From: Sporosarcina luteola
GTDB taxonomy: Bacteria > Bacillota > Bacilli > Bacillales_A > Planococcaceae
Length of the DNA: 64,000 bases
Direction of reading: 5' to 3'
NCBI RefSeq assembly: GCF_023715535.1
Contig: NZ_JAMBOI010000001.1
Coordinates: 62,001-126,000, forward strand
Under the pieces are notes generated by a model that was not told the origin of the DNA, did not search any database, and saw only the letters and a program-made list of their open reading frames with translations. The translations under genes and the position numbers were made by a program. Shown here one piece after another: positions 9,001-16,226 of this stretch (position 1 is the first letter of the stretch; the number at the start of each line of letters is the position of its first letter).

Positions 9001-10609
9001 CATCTCTTCCACTGTAAAGGACGATTGCTTCGGATGTGTTTAAATTGCCGTCCCGCTTGTCGTCCGGAGTTTGGATATGGTAGTACGTCGAGCCGTTCAG
9101 CTCATATTTATACGTAACAATCCCTTCGACGCCTTCTACGGTCTGCTTATCATACGGAGATGTGTGGCCGTCCCCTTGAATGTCGTGGATTTTCAAGCTT
9201 TCCGTAATCGTATACGTAAAAGTTGATACGTCGCCGAAACTACCGTCATCCGTTTTCACGACCGCCTTCACTGTCGTATCTTCTTGGATATCGATTGGCG
9301 TTGTGTATGTCAAACCGTTTTCGATCGGACTTGTACCGTCCAATGTGTAAAGAATTTTCGCTCCAGGCGTGCCTGTATTCAAAGTAACCTTTACACTGCC
9401 TACGAACGTGCCGCCTCCCGGACTCGGTACAACCGGTTGGATGACTGAACTGTCAACAACAATATCGACCGTTGAACGTGGGATGATTTGATAATCATTG
9501 TCGAACTGTTGGACAATCCCTGTGACTGAATCATAGGCTGTCCCGACAGTGAGCCCTAATGACGCCGTCTCATCACGGACGATGAAATCACCTGTTCCGT
9601 CAGTCGCTATATAATTCGCCCAGCCACTGCCTGCTTGTACATCGGAAAGAATCGCGTTCTGGACCGTGACGAGCTGTGATTCCATTTCCTCGCCGACTTC
9701 CGAACCTGTAATGACGATAGGTTCCGGAACTCCTGCATCTTTCGTCACTTCGACGATGGCAGCTTTGTCCAATTGCAACAGACCCCGGTAATCGGCAAGT
9801 TCACCTGTCAATGTCACTTTGTCGCCGACTTGAACGTTCAAGCTTGTCGGCCTGACAGCGATTCCGCCCGTTCCGTCCTGCACTGATATCGTATTCTTCA
9901 ATTTGGCAGCTACGGTTCCTTGGATTGTCACCGTTTCCCCGAGTGTCTTGGAGCGTACATCGCCGATAGTGGTAATATCGCCCGGATCATCGGGATCTCC
10001 CGGTTCACCTGGTATCGTGCCTTCCATCTCATGCGACCCTAAATGGCCGAATGTGTCTTTCGGGTAGACTGTCCATTCTTCATCACGGTTGAATGCATCT
10101 CCAGGATTCGAATCCCCTTTTGTAACCGGTGACTTCCGGACGAGCGTAACATCCGTTCCCCAATCGGCACGGGTTCCGACTTGTCCGAATGAATCGACAA
10201 CAGTCCCGCCTTTTTTCAGGACGAGTGCATCATCTCCATTGAAATTGATGACGCTTCCATTCTCAAAATCTCCTTTATTCTTTATTTCGGCAGTTGCCTG
10301 ATTATGATATAAGACGTACGTCTCACCATGGTTTAAAGTCCCGGCTAACGTCAGCTTGGCAGTCGCCGCTGTGGCACCGTTTGCGTACAGCTCCAACGTA
10401 TAATTACTTAAATTAATAGCTTGTCCCGTTCCGTTATAAAGCTCGATTGCCTTATTGAAACTGCTCCCCTCGATATATTCGGATATGAACAGGTCCGTTG
10501 CAACCGACTCCGCTTTCACAACAGCAGGAATCGATGGCACAACCATCGTTACCGCCAACCCAGCCGCCAAAAAGCCGTTCAAACGCTTCTTCCATCTCTT
10601 ATTCCGCAT
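6083..10609 (-). CDS. Secreted multidomain nuclease (LTD, OB folds, EEP nuclease, endonuclease I)
   Basis: A 1508-residue exported protein. In order: signal peptide (1-34); lamin-tail domain (about 38-150, LFISEYIEGSSFNKAIELYN); OB-fold nucleic-acid domain (about 215-290); a second OB-like region; a chitobiase-type beta domain (about 395-465, ILYTLDGTSP); a YhcR-like OB region (about 470-640); an ExeM-type endonuclease/exonuclease/phosphatase domain (about 745-1050) with TEVQDNNG, DFNDF and SDHDPV; a cadherin-like domain with HFSDPDGDKLTY; and a C-terminal endonuclease I (BsnI/EndA) domain with NREHVWAKSHGN and DIHHLRPTD. So two complete nucleases are joined in one chain. No LPXTG or SLH anchor is seen. 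The likely role is degrading extracellular DNA for nutrients or matrix turnover. Confidence 0.88.
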   Translation of the reverse strand: MRNKRWKKRLNGFLAAGLAVTMVVPSIPAVVKAESVATDLFISEYIEGSSFNKAIELYNGTGQAINLSNYTLELYANGATAATAKLTLAGTLNHGETYVLYHNQATAEIKNKGDFENGSVINFNGDDALVLKKGGTVVDSFGQVGTRADWGTDVTLVRKSPVTKGDSNPGDAFNRDEEWTVYPKDTFGHLGSHEMEGTIPGEPGDPDDPGDITTIGDVRSKTLGETVTIQGTVAAKLKNTISVQDGTGGIAVRPTSLNVQVGDKVTLTGELADYRGLLQLDKAAIVEVTKDAGVPEPIVITGSEVGEEMESQLVTVQNAILSDVQAGSGWANYIATDGTGDFIVRDETASLGLTVGTAYDSVTGIVQQFDNDYQIIPRSTVDIVVDSSVIQPVVPSPGGGTFVGSVKVTLNTGTPGAKILYTLDGTSPIENGLTYTTPIDIQEDTTVKAVVKTDDGSFGDVSTFTYTITESLKIHDIQGDGHTSPYDKQTVEGVEGIVTYKYELNGSTYYHIQTPDDKRDGNLNTSEAIVLYSGRDAWNLSVGDLVSVKGEVSEYAIDGYADRQETDLKTTQINVRDDRGGNVKILKRNVPLPTPFTINERNLPGEKIASHQFAEFDPAKYAADFWESREAMLVQVGNVKAVGPQEHGDLVTVFENAPTETLNGGILLKEDDQNAERVQFRLEPNGPARDFEVATGDRFAGPITGVVGYSFQNYKIFTSLSGMQQAHSKGDAVPEKTTIVKDADKLTIASYNLENFSNNTKTTTNDKAKKLARAFVQDMQNPDIIGVTEVQDNNGPDAGDSRANESYERLIQAIADAGGVQYEYVNIDPVNNEDGGQPNANIRVGFLYNPARVSLTEGMPKGDATTASHYENGKLTQNPGRIAPNDAAFNSSRKPLAAQFDFKGESVIAIVNHWNSKTGDTPLFGSKQPPVYGSEAQRKQIAQLVYNFISEIKTDNPDANIVSLGDFNDFQFAEPLKIHEGDLMTNMINLVDKADRYSYVHQGNSQVLDHILVSNNLADQTEIDILHINADFTDMAGRASDHDPVMVQIGFEAPVVWEPVPIKKVYNLINEHKKQIMIAEPSVSVYMDAQSSLKDGIYLKGDYAELTGEGFKTNSVILQPKKKGLIVDMKGTEMGHVIVEGSNPLEIRGAENIKRIDFIKGADSSAVTFYNSKGKRIGVPTLNNAPIVTKPIPNKEAKAGETISIVLSGHFSDPDGDKLTYSATKGTVDLTKNVLNLQLEEGTHIVGVTATDGDKSVTASFSVTITKAELPADGYYKNAIGKEGQELKAALHDIISDHRKLTYAQVWEALKETDKDPNNPNNVILFYSGESRSKDRNGGNVGDWNREHVWAKSHGNFGTSIGPGTDIHHLRPTDVQVNSARGNLDFDYGGSAVKGCDGCFKTANSWEPPDRVKGDVARMLFYMATRYEAGDKVDLELNELLNNGSNPYHGKLSVLLEWHEMDPVDAFEMNRNNIIEQWQGNRNPFIDHPEWVNSIWKKAGSNTLQKAS

Positions 10610-10668
10610 GTAACCATTCTCCTTTCAAATTTGAAAACATATGGTGCATTGCGTGAAGATGTCCGTAA

Positions 10669-10698
10669 CCGCTCCCTTTCCATTTCATTTGGTAGATT
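10669..10698 (-). promoter_or_regulatory. Leader block shared with the Tad operon
   Basis: The transcribed strand has AATCTACCAAATG, purine-rich bases, then GAGCGG, matching 5636-5661. It lies about 60 nt before the nuclease ATG. Confidence 0.5.
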
Positions 10699-10732
10699 AA
10701 TAGACTCTGTTTTTATCGTACCACTGCATGTA

Positions 10733-10748
10733 TCGCATGACCATGCGA
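10733..10748. promoter_or_regulatory. Perfect 16-bp palindrome, operator candidate
   Basis: TCGCATGACCATGCGA is a 7+2+7 inverted repeat in the promoter region of the nuclease gene. On the minus strand TTGCGA and GATACA flank it with an 18-nt spacer, so a bound dimer would cover the promoter. No T-run follows, so it is not a terminator. Confidence 0.45.
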
Positions 10749-10934
10749 CTTTTCGCAATATTTAGCGACTTTTTCATCAAACTTTTGACATGGATAGTAT
10801 GGATGCATTTATGAGATTAGGCGCAGTCGTTGCGGTCGGATGGTTGTGTTGCATGGGGTGTTGGTTGTGATACACACGCCCTTGCTTGCGTTGCGGGAAT
10901 TTCGATTGTGATGCAATAACTTGTTTTTATTCTA

Positions 10935-10969
10935 CAAAAAACTCCTCAGCCCAATCGGACTAAGGAGTT
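10935..10969 (-). terminator. Terminator of the ftsH paralogue
   Basis: On the minus strand AACTCCT and AGGAGTT form a stem, followed by TTTTT, 8 nt after the stop codon of the FtsH-like gene. Confidence 0.8.
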
Positions 10970-10976
10970 CCATTCA

Positions 10977-12722
10977 TTACACGATGATGACAAGCTCTTT
11001 CACTTCTTCGACACCTTTGCCATCGACGATTTCCTGTATTTCGGAGCCGTCCAACGTCTCTTTTTGGAATAAAACATTGACCAACTCTTCGAACTGCGCG
11101 GCATTTTCACGAATTAACGTTTCCGTATTTTTCAATGCCTTGCCAAATATCGCTTGCATTTTCAACTCTTTTTCACCTTTATTGAACGTCAGCATGAAAC
11201 CGTCTTGCAGCAAACCGGTATCGACCATCCGTTCGATAATATCCTTCGCCTGCTGCACATCACCACTGACGCCGATGCTATGCTCACCGAGATATAGCCT
11301 TTCCGCGACGCCTCCTGCGAGAATCATGCTCACTTGATCGAGCAATTCACTCGCCGTCTGCAAATGGAGCTCCTTCTGGATCGGTGCCACATAACCAAGT
11401 GCTTGTCCCCGCGGAATGATCGTCGCTTTACGGACGGAACCCGGTTTCGTGAGAGCTGCAATTAATGCATGACCTGCTTCGTGGATTGCAACCCTTCTTT
11501 TTGTATCAGGATCGTTCAGCGTTCGTGATGTGCTGCCGAGAATCGTCCGGTCGATTGCGAAATCGAGATCACTTTTGCCGATCTGTTCGCGACCGTCACG
11601 GATTGCCCGTTTACTCGCCGTTTCGAATAAAGAGCTGAGCTCCGCACCGGAAAATCCAGACGTACTTTCGGCCAATACATCCAGTGATGCATACACTTCC
11701 TCCGCCAGTAACCGGCCTTTCGTATGGATGTCGATGATTTCACGACGGCCATGCGTGTCAGGCAGCGGTACATTGAACGTATAATCGATACGCCCCGGAC
11801 GAAGAAACGCTTCGTCGAGCATATCTTTCCGGTTCGTCGCCGCGATGAAGAGGATTCCTTCATTATCATTGCCGCCGTCCAACTGAACGAGCAGCTCCGT
11901 CAATGTCTTTTCGGACTCCTCGCCGCCATGTTCCTTCCGTTTCCCGGCAAGGGCGTCGACTTCATCAATGAAAATGACGGCTGGCCTAGCTTTTCGAGCA
12001 TTTTGGAACAAAGTGCGCACCCGTGATGCACCGACTCCGACAAACAGCTCCGTAAATGCGGAACCGCTGGATGAATAGAAAGTAGCTTCGATCTCACGGG
12101 CAATCGCCTGCGCTAGCAATGTTTTCCCGGTCCCGGGAGGTCCGTAAAGAAGAATTCCTTTCGGTGCCTGAATTCCGACTTGCGTAGCACGTTTCGGATC
12201 TTTAATGATCGACAGCGTCTGATGTATCTCTTCCTTCATCTCTTCTGGAAGCCCACCAATGTCGTTAAGTGTAATTTCCGGAAGTGGAGTCGCTTTCGAT
12301 GCCCCATTCTTCATCGAAGAAACGCCGACCCCGAGCTTCCCTTTCTTATGAAGAATCATCAATGTCAAGAATGATGCGAGTATCAAACCGCCGATGAACA
12401 GGCCATTGTATTGGCTTGCATCAGCAAATGTATAGGAAAGATTATACTTTTCAACTAATTGTTCTGCCAGCTGGCTTTGCGGACGGACTTGAGTTACGTA
12501 TTGTCCATCTACCGTCTGTAGTTGTAATGTGCCATCAGCCTTTTCTTTCAAAGACATGGACTGGCCTTCTTGAGCCTTGATCGTCTTCTCAAATTCAGAA
12601 AACGATACATTCATTCCCTTATTTGCACCCGAAATGACGTACCATCCGACACTTGTTGCTATTCCAATGACTAAAATGACAAGGACGACAATCTTCGTTG
12701 CAAATGTAGACTTAGGCTTCAA
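10977..12722 (-). CDS. FtsH-like membrane AAA+ zinc protease (second-type paralogue)
   Basis: About 581 residues. A membrane helix near the N-terminus, an extracytoplasmic domain and a second membrane helix precede an AAA+ domain with GPPGTGKT, FIDEVDAL and the RPGRID arginine-finger region, then an M41 peptidase domain with HEAGH and the third zinc-ligand region SGDVQQA. I start it at TTG 12722: AAGGGAG lies 11 nt upstream. A longer frame reaches TTG 12785 but has no ribosome binding site, and a TATAAT promoter lies inside that extension. The cytoplasmic tail after the protease is short. Canonical FtsH sits beside tilS-hpt in Bacillales; this isolated copy is therefore probably an accessory quality-control protease. 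Confidence 0.88.
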   Translation of the reverse strand: MKPKSTFATKIVVLVILVIGIATSVGWYVISGANKGMNVSFSEFEKTIKAQEGQSMSLKEKADGTLQLQTVDGQYVTQVRPQSQLAEQLVEKYNLSYTFADASQYNGLFIGGLILASFLTLMILHKKGKLGVGVSSMKNGASKATPLPEITLNDIGGLPEEMKEEIHQTLSIIKDPKRATQVGIQAPKGILLYGPPGTGKTLLAQAIAREIEATFYSSSGSAFTELFVGVGASRVRTLFQNARKARPAVIFIDEVDALAGKRKEHGGEESEKTLTELLVQLDGGNDNEGILFIAATNRKDMLDEAFLRPGRIDYTFNVPLPDTHGRREIIDIHTKGRLLAEEVYASLDVLAESTSGFSGAELSSLFETASKRAIRDGREQIGKSDLDFAIDRTILGSTSRTLNDPDTKRRVAIHEAGHALIAALTKPGSVRKATIIPRGQALGYVAPIQKELHLQTASELLDQVSMILAGGVAERLYLGEHSIGVSGDVQQAKDIIERMVDTGLLQDGFMLTFNKGEKELKMQAIFGKALKNTETLIRENAAQFEELVNVLFQKETLDGSEIQEIVDGKGVEEVKELVIIV

Positions 12723-12755
12723 GCCATCCCCAACTCCCTTATTAAAGATACTATT

Positions 12756-12785
12756 ATTATATAAGGAAATGGGCCGATTGAACAA
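12756..12785 (-). promoter_or_regulatory. Sigma-A promoter of the ftsH paralogue
   Basis: On the minus strand TTGTTC (12780-12785) and TATAAT (12756-12761) are 18 nt apart. Transcription would start near 12749, inside the longer reading frame, which supports the downstream TTG start at 12722. Confidence 0.6.
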
Positions 12786-12883
12786 GAAGAAAGATTTAGA
12801 AATAGTGACAATATTATTACGTTAACTGTCTTGCTTACGGACTTTATCCAACTAGCTTATTATAGTCCACAACAAATTTACTC

Positions 12884-12912
12884 TTGCCATCCATCCACAT
12901 ACGTGCTATACT
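12884..12912 (+). promoter_or_regulatory. Sigma-A promoter of an orphan RNA
   Basis: TTGCCA (12884-12889) and TATACT (12907-12912) are 17 nt apart, and the -10 box is extended (TGC before it). It points away from the flanking minus-strand genes, so it drives no protein gene. Confidence 0.75.
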
Positions 12913-12918
12913 AAATCA

Positions 12919-13117
12919 GTTAACGCCATAGTAACTTTTAAATTGACATGGCATTCTACGTACTGTTTTTGAGGACACTTATTCACACTGGCGCGGCTAA
13001 AGGGTCGCAAGGACGCAAGAGATGGTAGGGCTTGCGTTGCTTAAGGATAGAAGACACCCAGTGGAAAATGACCGCGGCATTGATCATTTTCAATAGAATC
13101 CGGATCACGGATTTTTA
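12919..13117 (+). ncRNA. Structured non-coding RNA candidate, about 200 nt
   Basis: The RNA begins after a good extended -10 promoter and ends at a terminator hairpin (AATCCG, loop GATCA, CGGATT then T residues, 13097-13116). Inside are an early stem GCCAT/ATGGC (12925-12929 with 12948-12952), a closing stem CACTGG/CCAGTG (12986-12991 with 13058-13063), an inner hairpin ACGCAAG/CTTGCGT (13013-13019 with 13031-13037), and a hairpin GAAAATGA/TCATTTTC (13064-13071 with 13084-13091). The loop of the last hairpin contains CCGCG, which can pair with CGCGG at 12992-12996 as a pseudoknot. It contains no convincing reading frame. I do not recognise the family; it lacks the conserved blocks of 6S, SRP, tmRNA, RNase P and the common riboswitches. 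Confidence 0.65.
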
Positions 13118-13151
13118 GATGGACATAAACTTCAACAATAAAAGTTACTAT

Positions 13152-13193
13152 AAAAAATAAGGGTTGCTTCTCATTCTTGAGAGCAACCCTTTT
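13152..13193 (-). terminator. Terminator of the MsmX-type ATPase gene
   Basis: A near-perfect stem AGGGTTGC..TCTCA / TGAGAGCAACCCT, followed on the minus strand by a T-rich tail. It closes the salvage operon. The T residues on the plus strand are fewer, so it is mainly a minus-strand signal. Confidence 0.8.
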
Positions 13194-13202
13194 CCAATTT
13201 CA

Positions 13203-14303
13203 TTAATAAATTCGTTCTTCTGTCTCTGCATCGAAGAAATGCGCCTTTTCCATATCGAATGCTAGGGGAATCGTATCCGATGGACGTATCGACGTGTCAG
13301 AGTCAATCCTTGCAATGAAGTCGGATCCGTTCAACGTGGCGTATAAATACGTTTCCGCCCCCATCAGTTCCGCAACTTCGATTGTCGCTTGGAAAGTTGC
13401 CTTTGCATTTGATTCGATATCGGACGCTTTTGTATAAATGTCTTCTGGACGGACACCGAGAATCAACTCCTTCCCAGCATATCCTTTTCCTTTGAGCATA
13501 TCGCGCTTAGCTTCAGGAATTGAAACCTTAGTATCTCCTATGACAAATCTATCTTCCATCATCATCCCTTTGAAGAAATTCATAGCCGGTGAGCCGATAA
13601 AGCCGCCTACAAAGACATTTCTAGGGAAATCATATACCTCTTTTGGTGTTCCTACTTGCTGGATGTATCCATCTTTCATGACGACGAGACGTGTCGCCAT
13701 CGTCATCGCTTCGGTCTGGTCGTGTGTCACATAAATGGTCGTCGTCTGAAGTCGTCTATGGAGCTTCTGGATTTCGGCACGCATTTGCACCCTGAGCTTT
13801 GCGTCCAAATTGGAGAGCGGTTCATCCATGAGGAAAATCTTCGCATCGCGTACAATCGCTCGGCCCAGCGCGACACGTTGACGCTGCCCACCCGACAATG
13901 CTTTCGGTTTGCGCTCCAAGTATTCCTCCAACCCTAAAATCTTGGCGGCTTCGTGGACTTTCGTTTCAATTTCCTTCTTCTTCACCTTACGGAGCTTCAA
14001 ACTGAACGCCATATTTTCGTAGACGGTCATATGCGGATAAAGTGCATAGTTTTGGAACACCATCGCGATATCCCGATTTTTCGGAGCTACGTCATTCATT
14101 CGCTTTCCGTCGATTTCAAAATCACCGTCAGTAATATCTTCTAATCCTGCAATCATTCGCAGCGTAGTCGATTTTCCGCAGCCTGAAGGGCCGACGAACA
14201 CGATAAATTCCTTATCTTCTATATTCAAATTGAAATCCTTGACGGCAACGACACCTTTGTCATATTCCTTCGTCAAATTGGTTAATTTCAGTTCAGCCAT
14301 CAT
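13203..14303 (-). CDS. msmX: Sugar ABC transporter ATPase, MsmX/UgpC type
   Basis: 366 residues with Walker [10 protein letters not shown] (about 39-47), Q-loop [11 protein letters not shown], signature [10 protein letters not shown], Walker [14 protein letters not shown], the switch His in [10 protein letters not shown], and a C-terminal MalK-type regulatory region. Such ATPases often serve several sugar ABC importers. Here it ends the operon whose first genes are a sugar-binding lipoprotein and two permeases without their own ATPase, so it probably powers that importer. A GGGGGG ribosome binding site precedes ATGATG. A paralogue lies at 32346-33491. Confidence 0.9.
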   Translation of the reverse strand: MMAELKLTNLTKEYDKGVVAVKDFNLNIEDKEFIVFVGPSGCGKSTTLRMIAGLEDITDGDFEIDGKRMNDVAPKNRDIAMVFQNYALYPHMTVYENMAFSLKLRKVKKKEIETKVHEAAKILGLEEYLERKPKALSGGQRQRVALGRAIVRDAKIFLMDEPLSNLDAKLRVQMRAEIQKLHRRLQTTTIYVTHDQTEAMTMATRLVVMKDGYIQQVGTPKEVYDFPRNVFVGGFIGSPAMNFFKGMMMEDRFVIGDTKVSIPEAKRDMLKGKGYAGKELILGVRPEDIYTKASDIESNAKATFQATIEVAELMGAETYLYATLNGSDFIARIDSDTSIRPSDTIPLAFDMEKAHFFDAETEERIY

Positions 14304-14333
14304 AAATCCCCCCTCAATAACTTCGTTGACTAC

Positions 14334-15059
14334 TTACTTCCCGAAGAATACCGTGACATGCGGATGTCTATGTAAACAGCTCGCCGGAAAATCCTCCGAT
14401 ATAACGCCACTCTTTAACCGCTCCACCGCTTCGACTTTTTGCTCCCCGAAAGCAAGAAGGATAATCTGCTCCGCCTCGAGGATTGTTTCGATACCCATCG
14501 TAATCGCTTGCCTTGGAACAGCTTCCTTAGAAGGAAAATATTTCGCATTCACAGTACGTGTCGAATCAGCAAGGTCAACGATATGCGTCCGAGTACGGAA
14601 CGATGTATATGGTTCATTGAAACCGATATGGCCGTTTATCCCAATGCCAAGCAATTGCATATCAATTCCGCCACTGATACGCATCAACGTCTCATATCGT
14701 AAACATGCTTCATTCAAGTCGTCAGCCATTCCGTCGGGCAAATGCCTACTAGTCACGGGCAAATCGACTTTTGTAAATAAATGCTCCTCCATATAATTAT
14801 GGAAGCTCGTCGGATGCGAAGGCTGAAGCCCTATGTACTCATCCAAGTTGAAAGTATGTGTCTGCGCAAAGGAAAACGTTCCTTGCGCATGCCGTTCTAC
14901 AAGCTTTTCATAAAACCCAACAGGACTTGCCCCTGTTGCTAGGCCTAAAACGCTATCCGGCTTTCGGAGCAACTGACGTTCATATAATTTCGCGGCAAAG
15001 CTGCTCATTTCATCAAAGTCGGCCACTTTAACCCAATCAAACTCATAAACTTCATTCAC
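14334..15059 (-). CDS. nagB: Glucosamine-6-phosphate deaminase
   Basis: 241 residues. Family blocks are LGLATGASPVGFYEKL near 40, NLDEYIGL near 70 (catalytic Asp) and GIGINGHIGFNEP near 132-144 (His and Glu of the catalytic set). It converts glucosamine-6-phosphate to fructose-6-phosphate and ammonia, the last salvage step before glycolysis. It overlaps the end of nagA by 8 nt. The length matches the short Bacillus-type enzymes, without the allosteric tail of the E. coli form. Confidence 0.95.
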   Translation of the reverse strand: MNEVYEFDWVKVADFDEMSSFAAKLYERQLLRKPDSVLGLATGASPVGFYEKLVERHAQGTFSFAQTHTFNLDEYIGLQPSHPTSFHNYMEEHLFTKVDLPVTSRHLPDGMADDLNEACLRYETLMRISGGIDMQLLGIGINGHIGFNEPYTSFRTRTHIVDLADSTRTVNAKYFPSKEAVPRQAITMGIETILEAEQIILLAFGEQKVEAVERLKSGVISEDFPASCLHRHPHVTVFFGK

Positions 15060-16218
15060 GGGAATAGCTCACCTTCCCCCTGCAAATGGTCGTCCTGACT
15101 TCAAAATCGGCATCCAAAAGGACTAGATCAGCATCTTTCCCTACCTCAATACTCCCTTTTCGGTCAAACACACCTAAACGGTTAGCCGCATTGGATGAAG
15201 ACATTCTTATCAAATCCGGCAAGTCAGCGGCTACGCTCCACATCATCCGAACCGCTTCATCCATTTTCAAGACGCTGCCCGCCAATGTTCCATCAGCTAA
15301 TGTCGCTTTCGAACCGACCACTTTCACGTCCTGGCCCGCCAACGTATACGATCCGTCCGGCAAGCCTTTTGCCCGCATCGAATCTGTAATGAGAATTATC
15401 CGTTCAGGTCCGATTTTTTTATAGATGAGTCTCAGCATGTCCTCAGACAAATGGATCCCATCCGCAATCACTTCACAATGAAGCTGATCCAGCAAAAAAC
15501 CGGCTCCGACTGCTCCGATTTCCCGATGGTGCAAGCCGCTCATCGCATTGCCGAAATGGGTTAAATGGGACAGTCCATAATTGACCGCATGGTTCACTTC
15601 CTCGAAAGATGCTTTTGTATGTCCTGCTGAAACGATGATGCCACGATCCGTGAGTCGCCTAGTCATATCCAGCCCCTCATCGCGCTCCGGGGCGAGCGTC
15701 ACAACTTTCAGATGGCCAAGTTCCTTGCCAAACCATCTCTCCAGAAGCGCAAAGGAAGGTTTCTGGATAAATCGGACTGGCTGCGCTCCTGCTTGTTCGG
15801 GATGAATAAAAGGACCTTCCAAATGAAACCCGAGCATTTCAGCACCTGTTTCATTTTGTTCCATAAATCTACTGCCTGCATCGACGGCTTTCGCAATATC
15901 AACTTCGGATTGTGTCAACGGCGTTGCGAGGTATGAAGTTGTCCCTTCCTTCGGCAATGCGCTTGCAATCCTTTCAAATGAATCGTTATCACCATCCATG
16001 AAATCGGCGCCATCCGCTCCATGGATATGGATATCAATGAATCCGGGAAGAGCGATACAGCCTTGACCGTCCATCCGTGTTCCCGAGAAACCCTCGATCG
16101 CGACATCGGAAACCGTTGCAATCCTACCGTTCTCCACAATAATCTCGCCGTCCATCAGTCTTCCGTCCGGCATTGCAATTTGGATGTTATGAATTAGCAA
16201 TGATGTCATAGCTGTCAC
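15052..16218 (-). CDS. nagA: N-acetylglucosamine-6-phosphate deacetylase
   Basis: 388 residues of the amidohydrolase fold. Metal and substrate motifs are DIHIHGADG near 61-69, HLEGPFIHPEQAGAQ near 130-145, SAGHTKA near 198, LTHFGNAMSG and the catalytic Asp in ILITDSMRAKG. It removes acetate from GlcNAc-6-phosphate, the product of MurQ and of GlcNAc kinases. It lies 8 nt after the regulator gene and overlaps nagB. Confidence 0.95.
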   Translation of the reverse strand: MTAMTSLLIHNIQIAMPDGRLMDGEIIVENGRIATVSDVAIEGFSGTRMDGQGCIALPGFIDIHIHGADGADFMDGDNDSFERIASALPKEGTTSYLATPLTQSEVDIAKAVDAGSRFMEQNETGAEMLGFHLEGPFIHPEQAGAQPVRFIQKPSFALLERWFGKELGHLKVVTLAPERDEGLDMTRRLTDRGIIVSAGHTKASFEEVNHAVNYGLSHLTHFGNAMSGLHHREIGAVGAGFLLDQLHCEVIADGIHLSEDMLRLIYKKIGPERIILITDSMRAKGLPDGSYTLAGQDVKVVGSKATLADGTLAGSVLKMDEAVRMMWSVAADLPDLIRMSSSNAANRLGVFDRKGSIEVGKDADLVLLDADFEVRTTICRGKVSYSRE

Positions 16219-16226
16219 CTCCCGAA

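Noticed and set aside
6083..10609. Sortase or S-layer anchoring of the large nuclease
   Set aside because: The C-terminus ends in the endonuclease domain; no LPXTG, NPQTN-like motif or SLH repeat is seen.
12919..13117. c-di-GMP-I (GEMM) riboswitch, because of GGACGCAAG
   Set aside because: The GGGCAAACC block, GNRA-capped P1b and GGTAGGTAGCGGGG block are missing, and no gene follows on the same strand.
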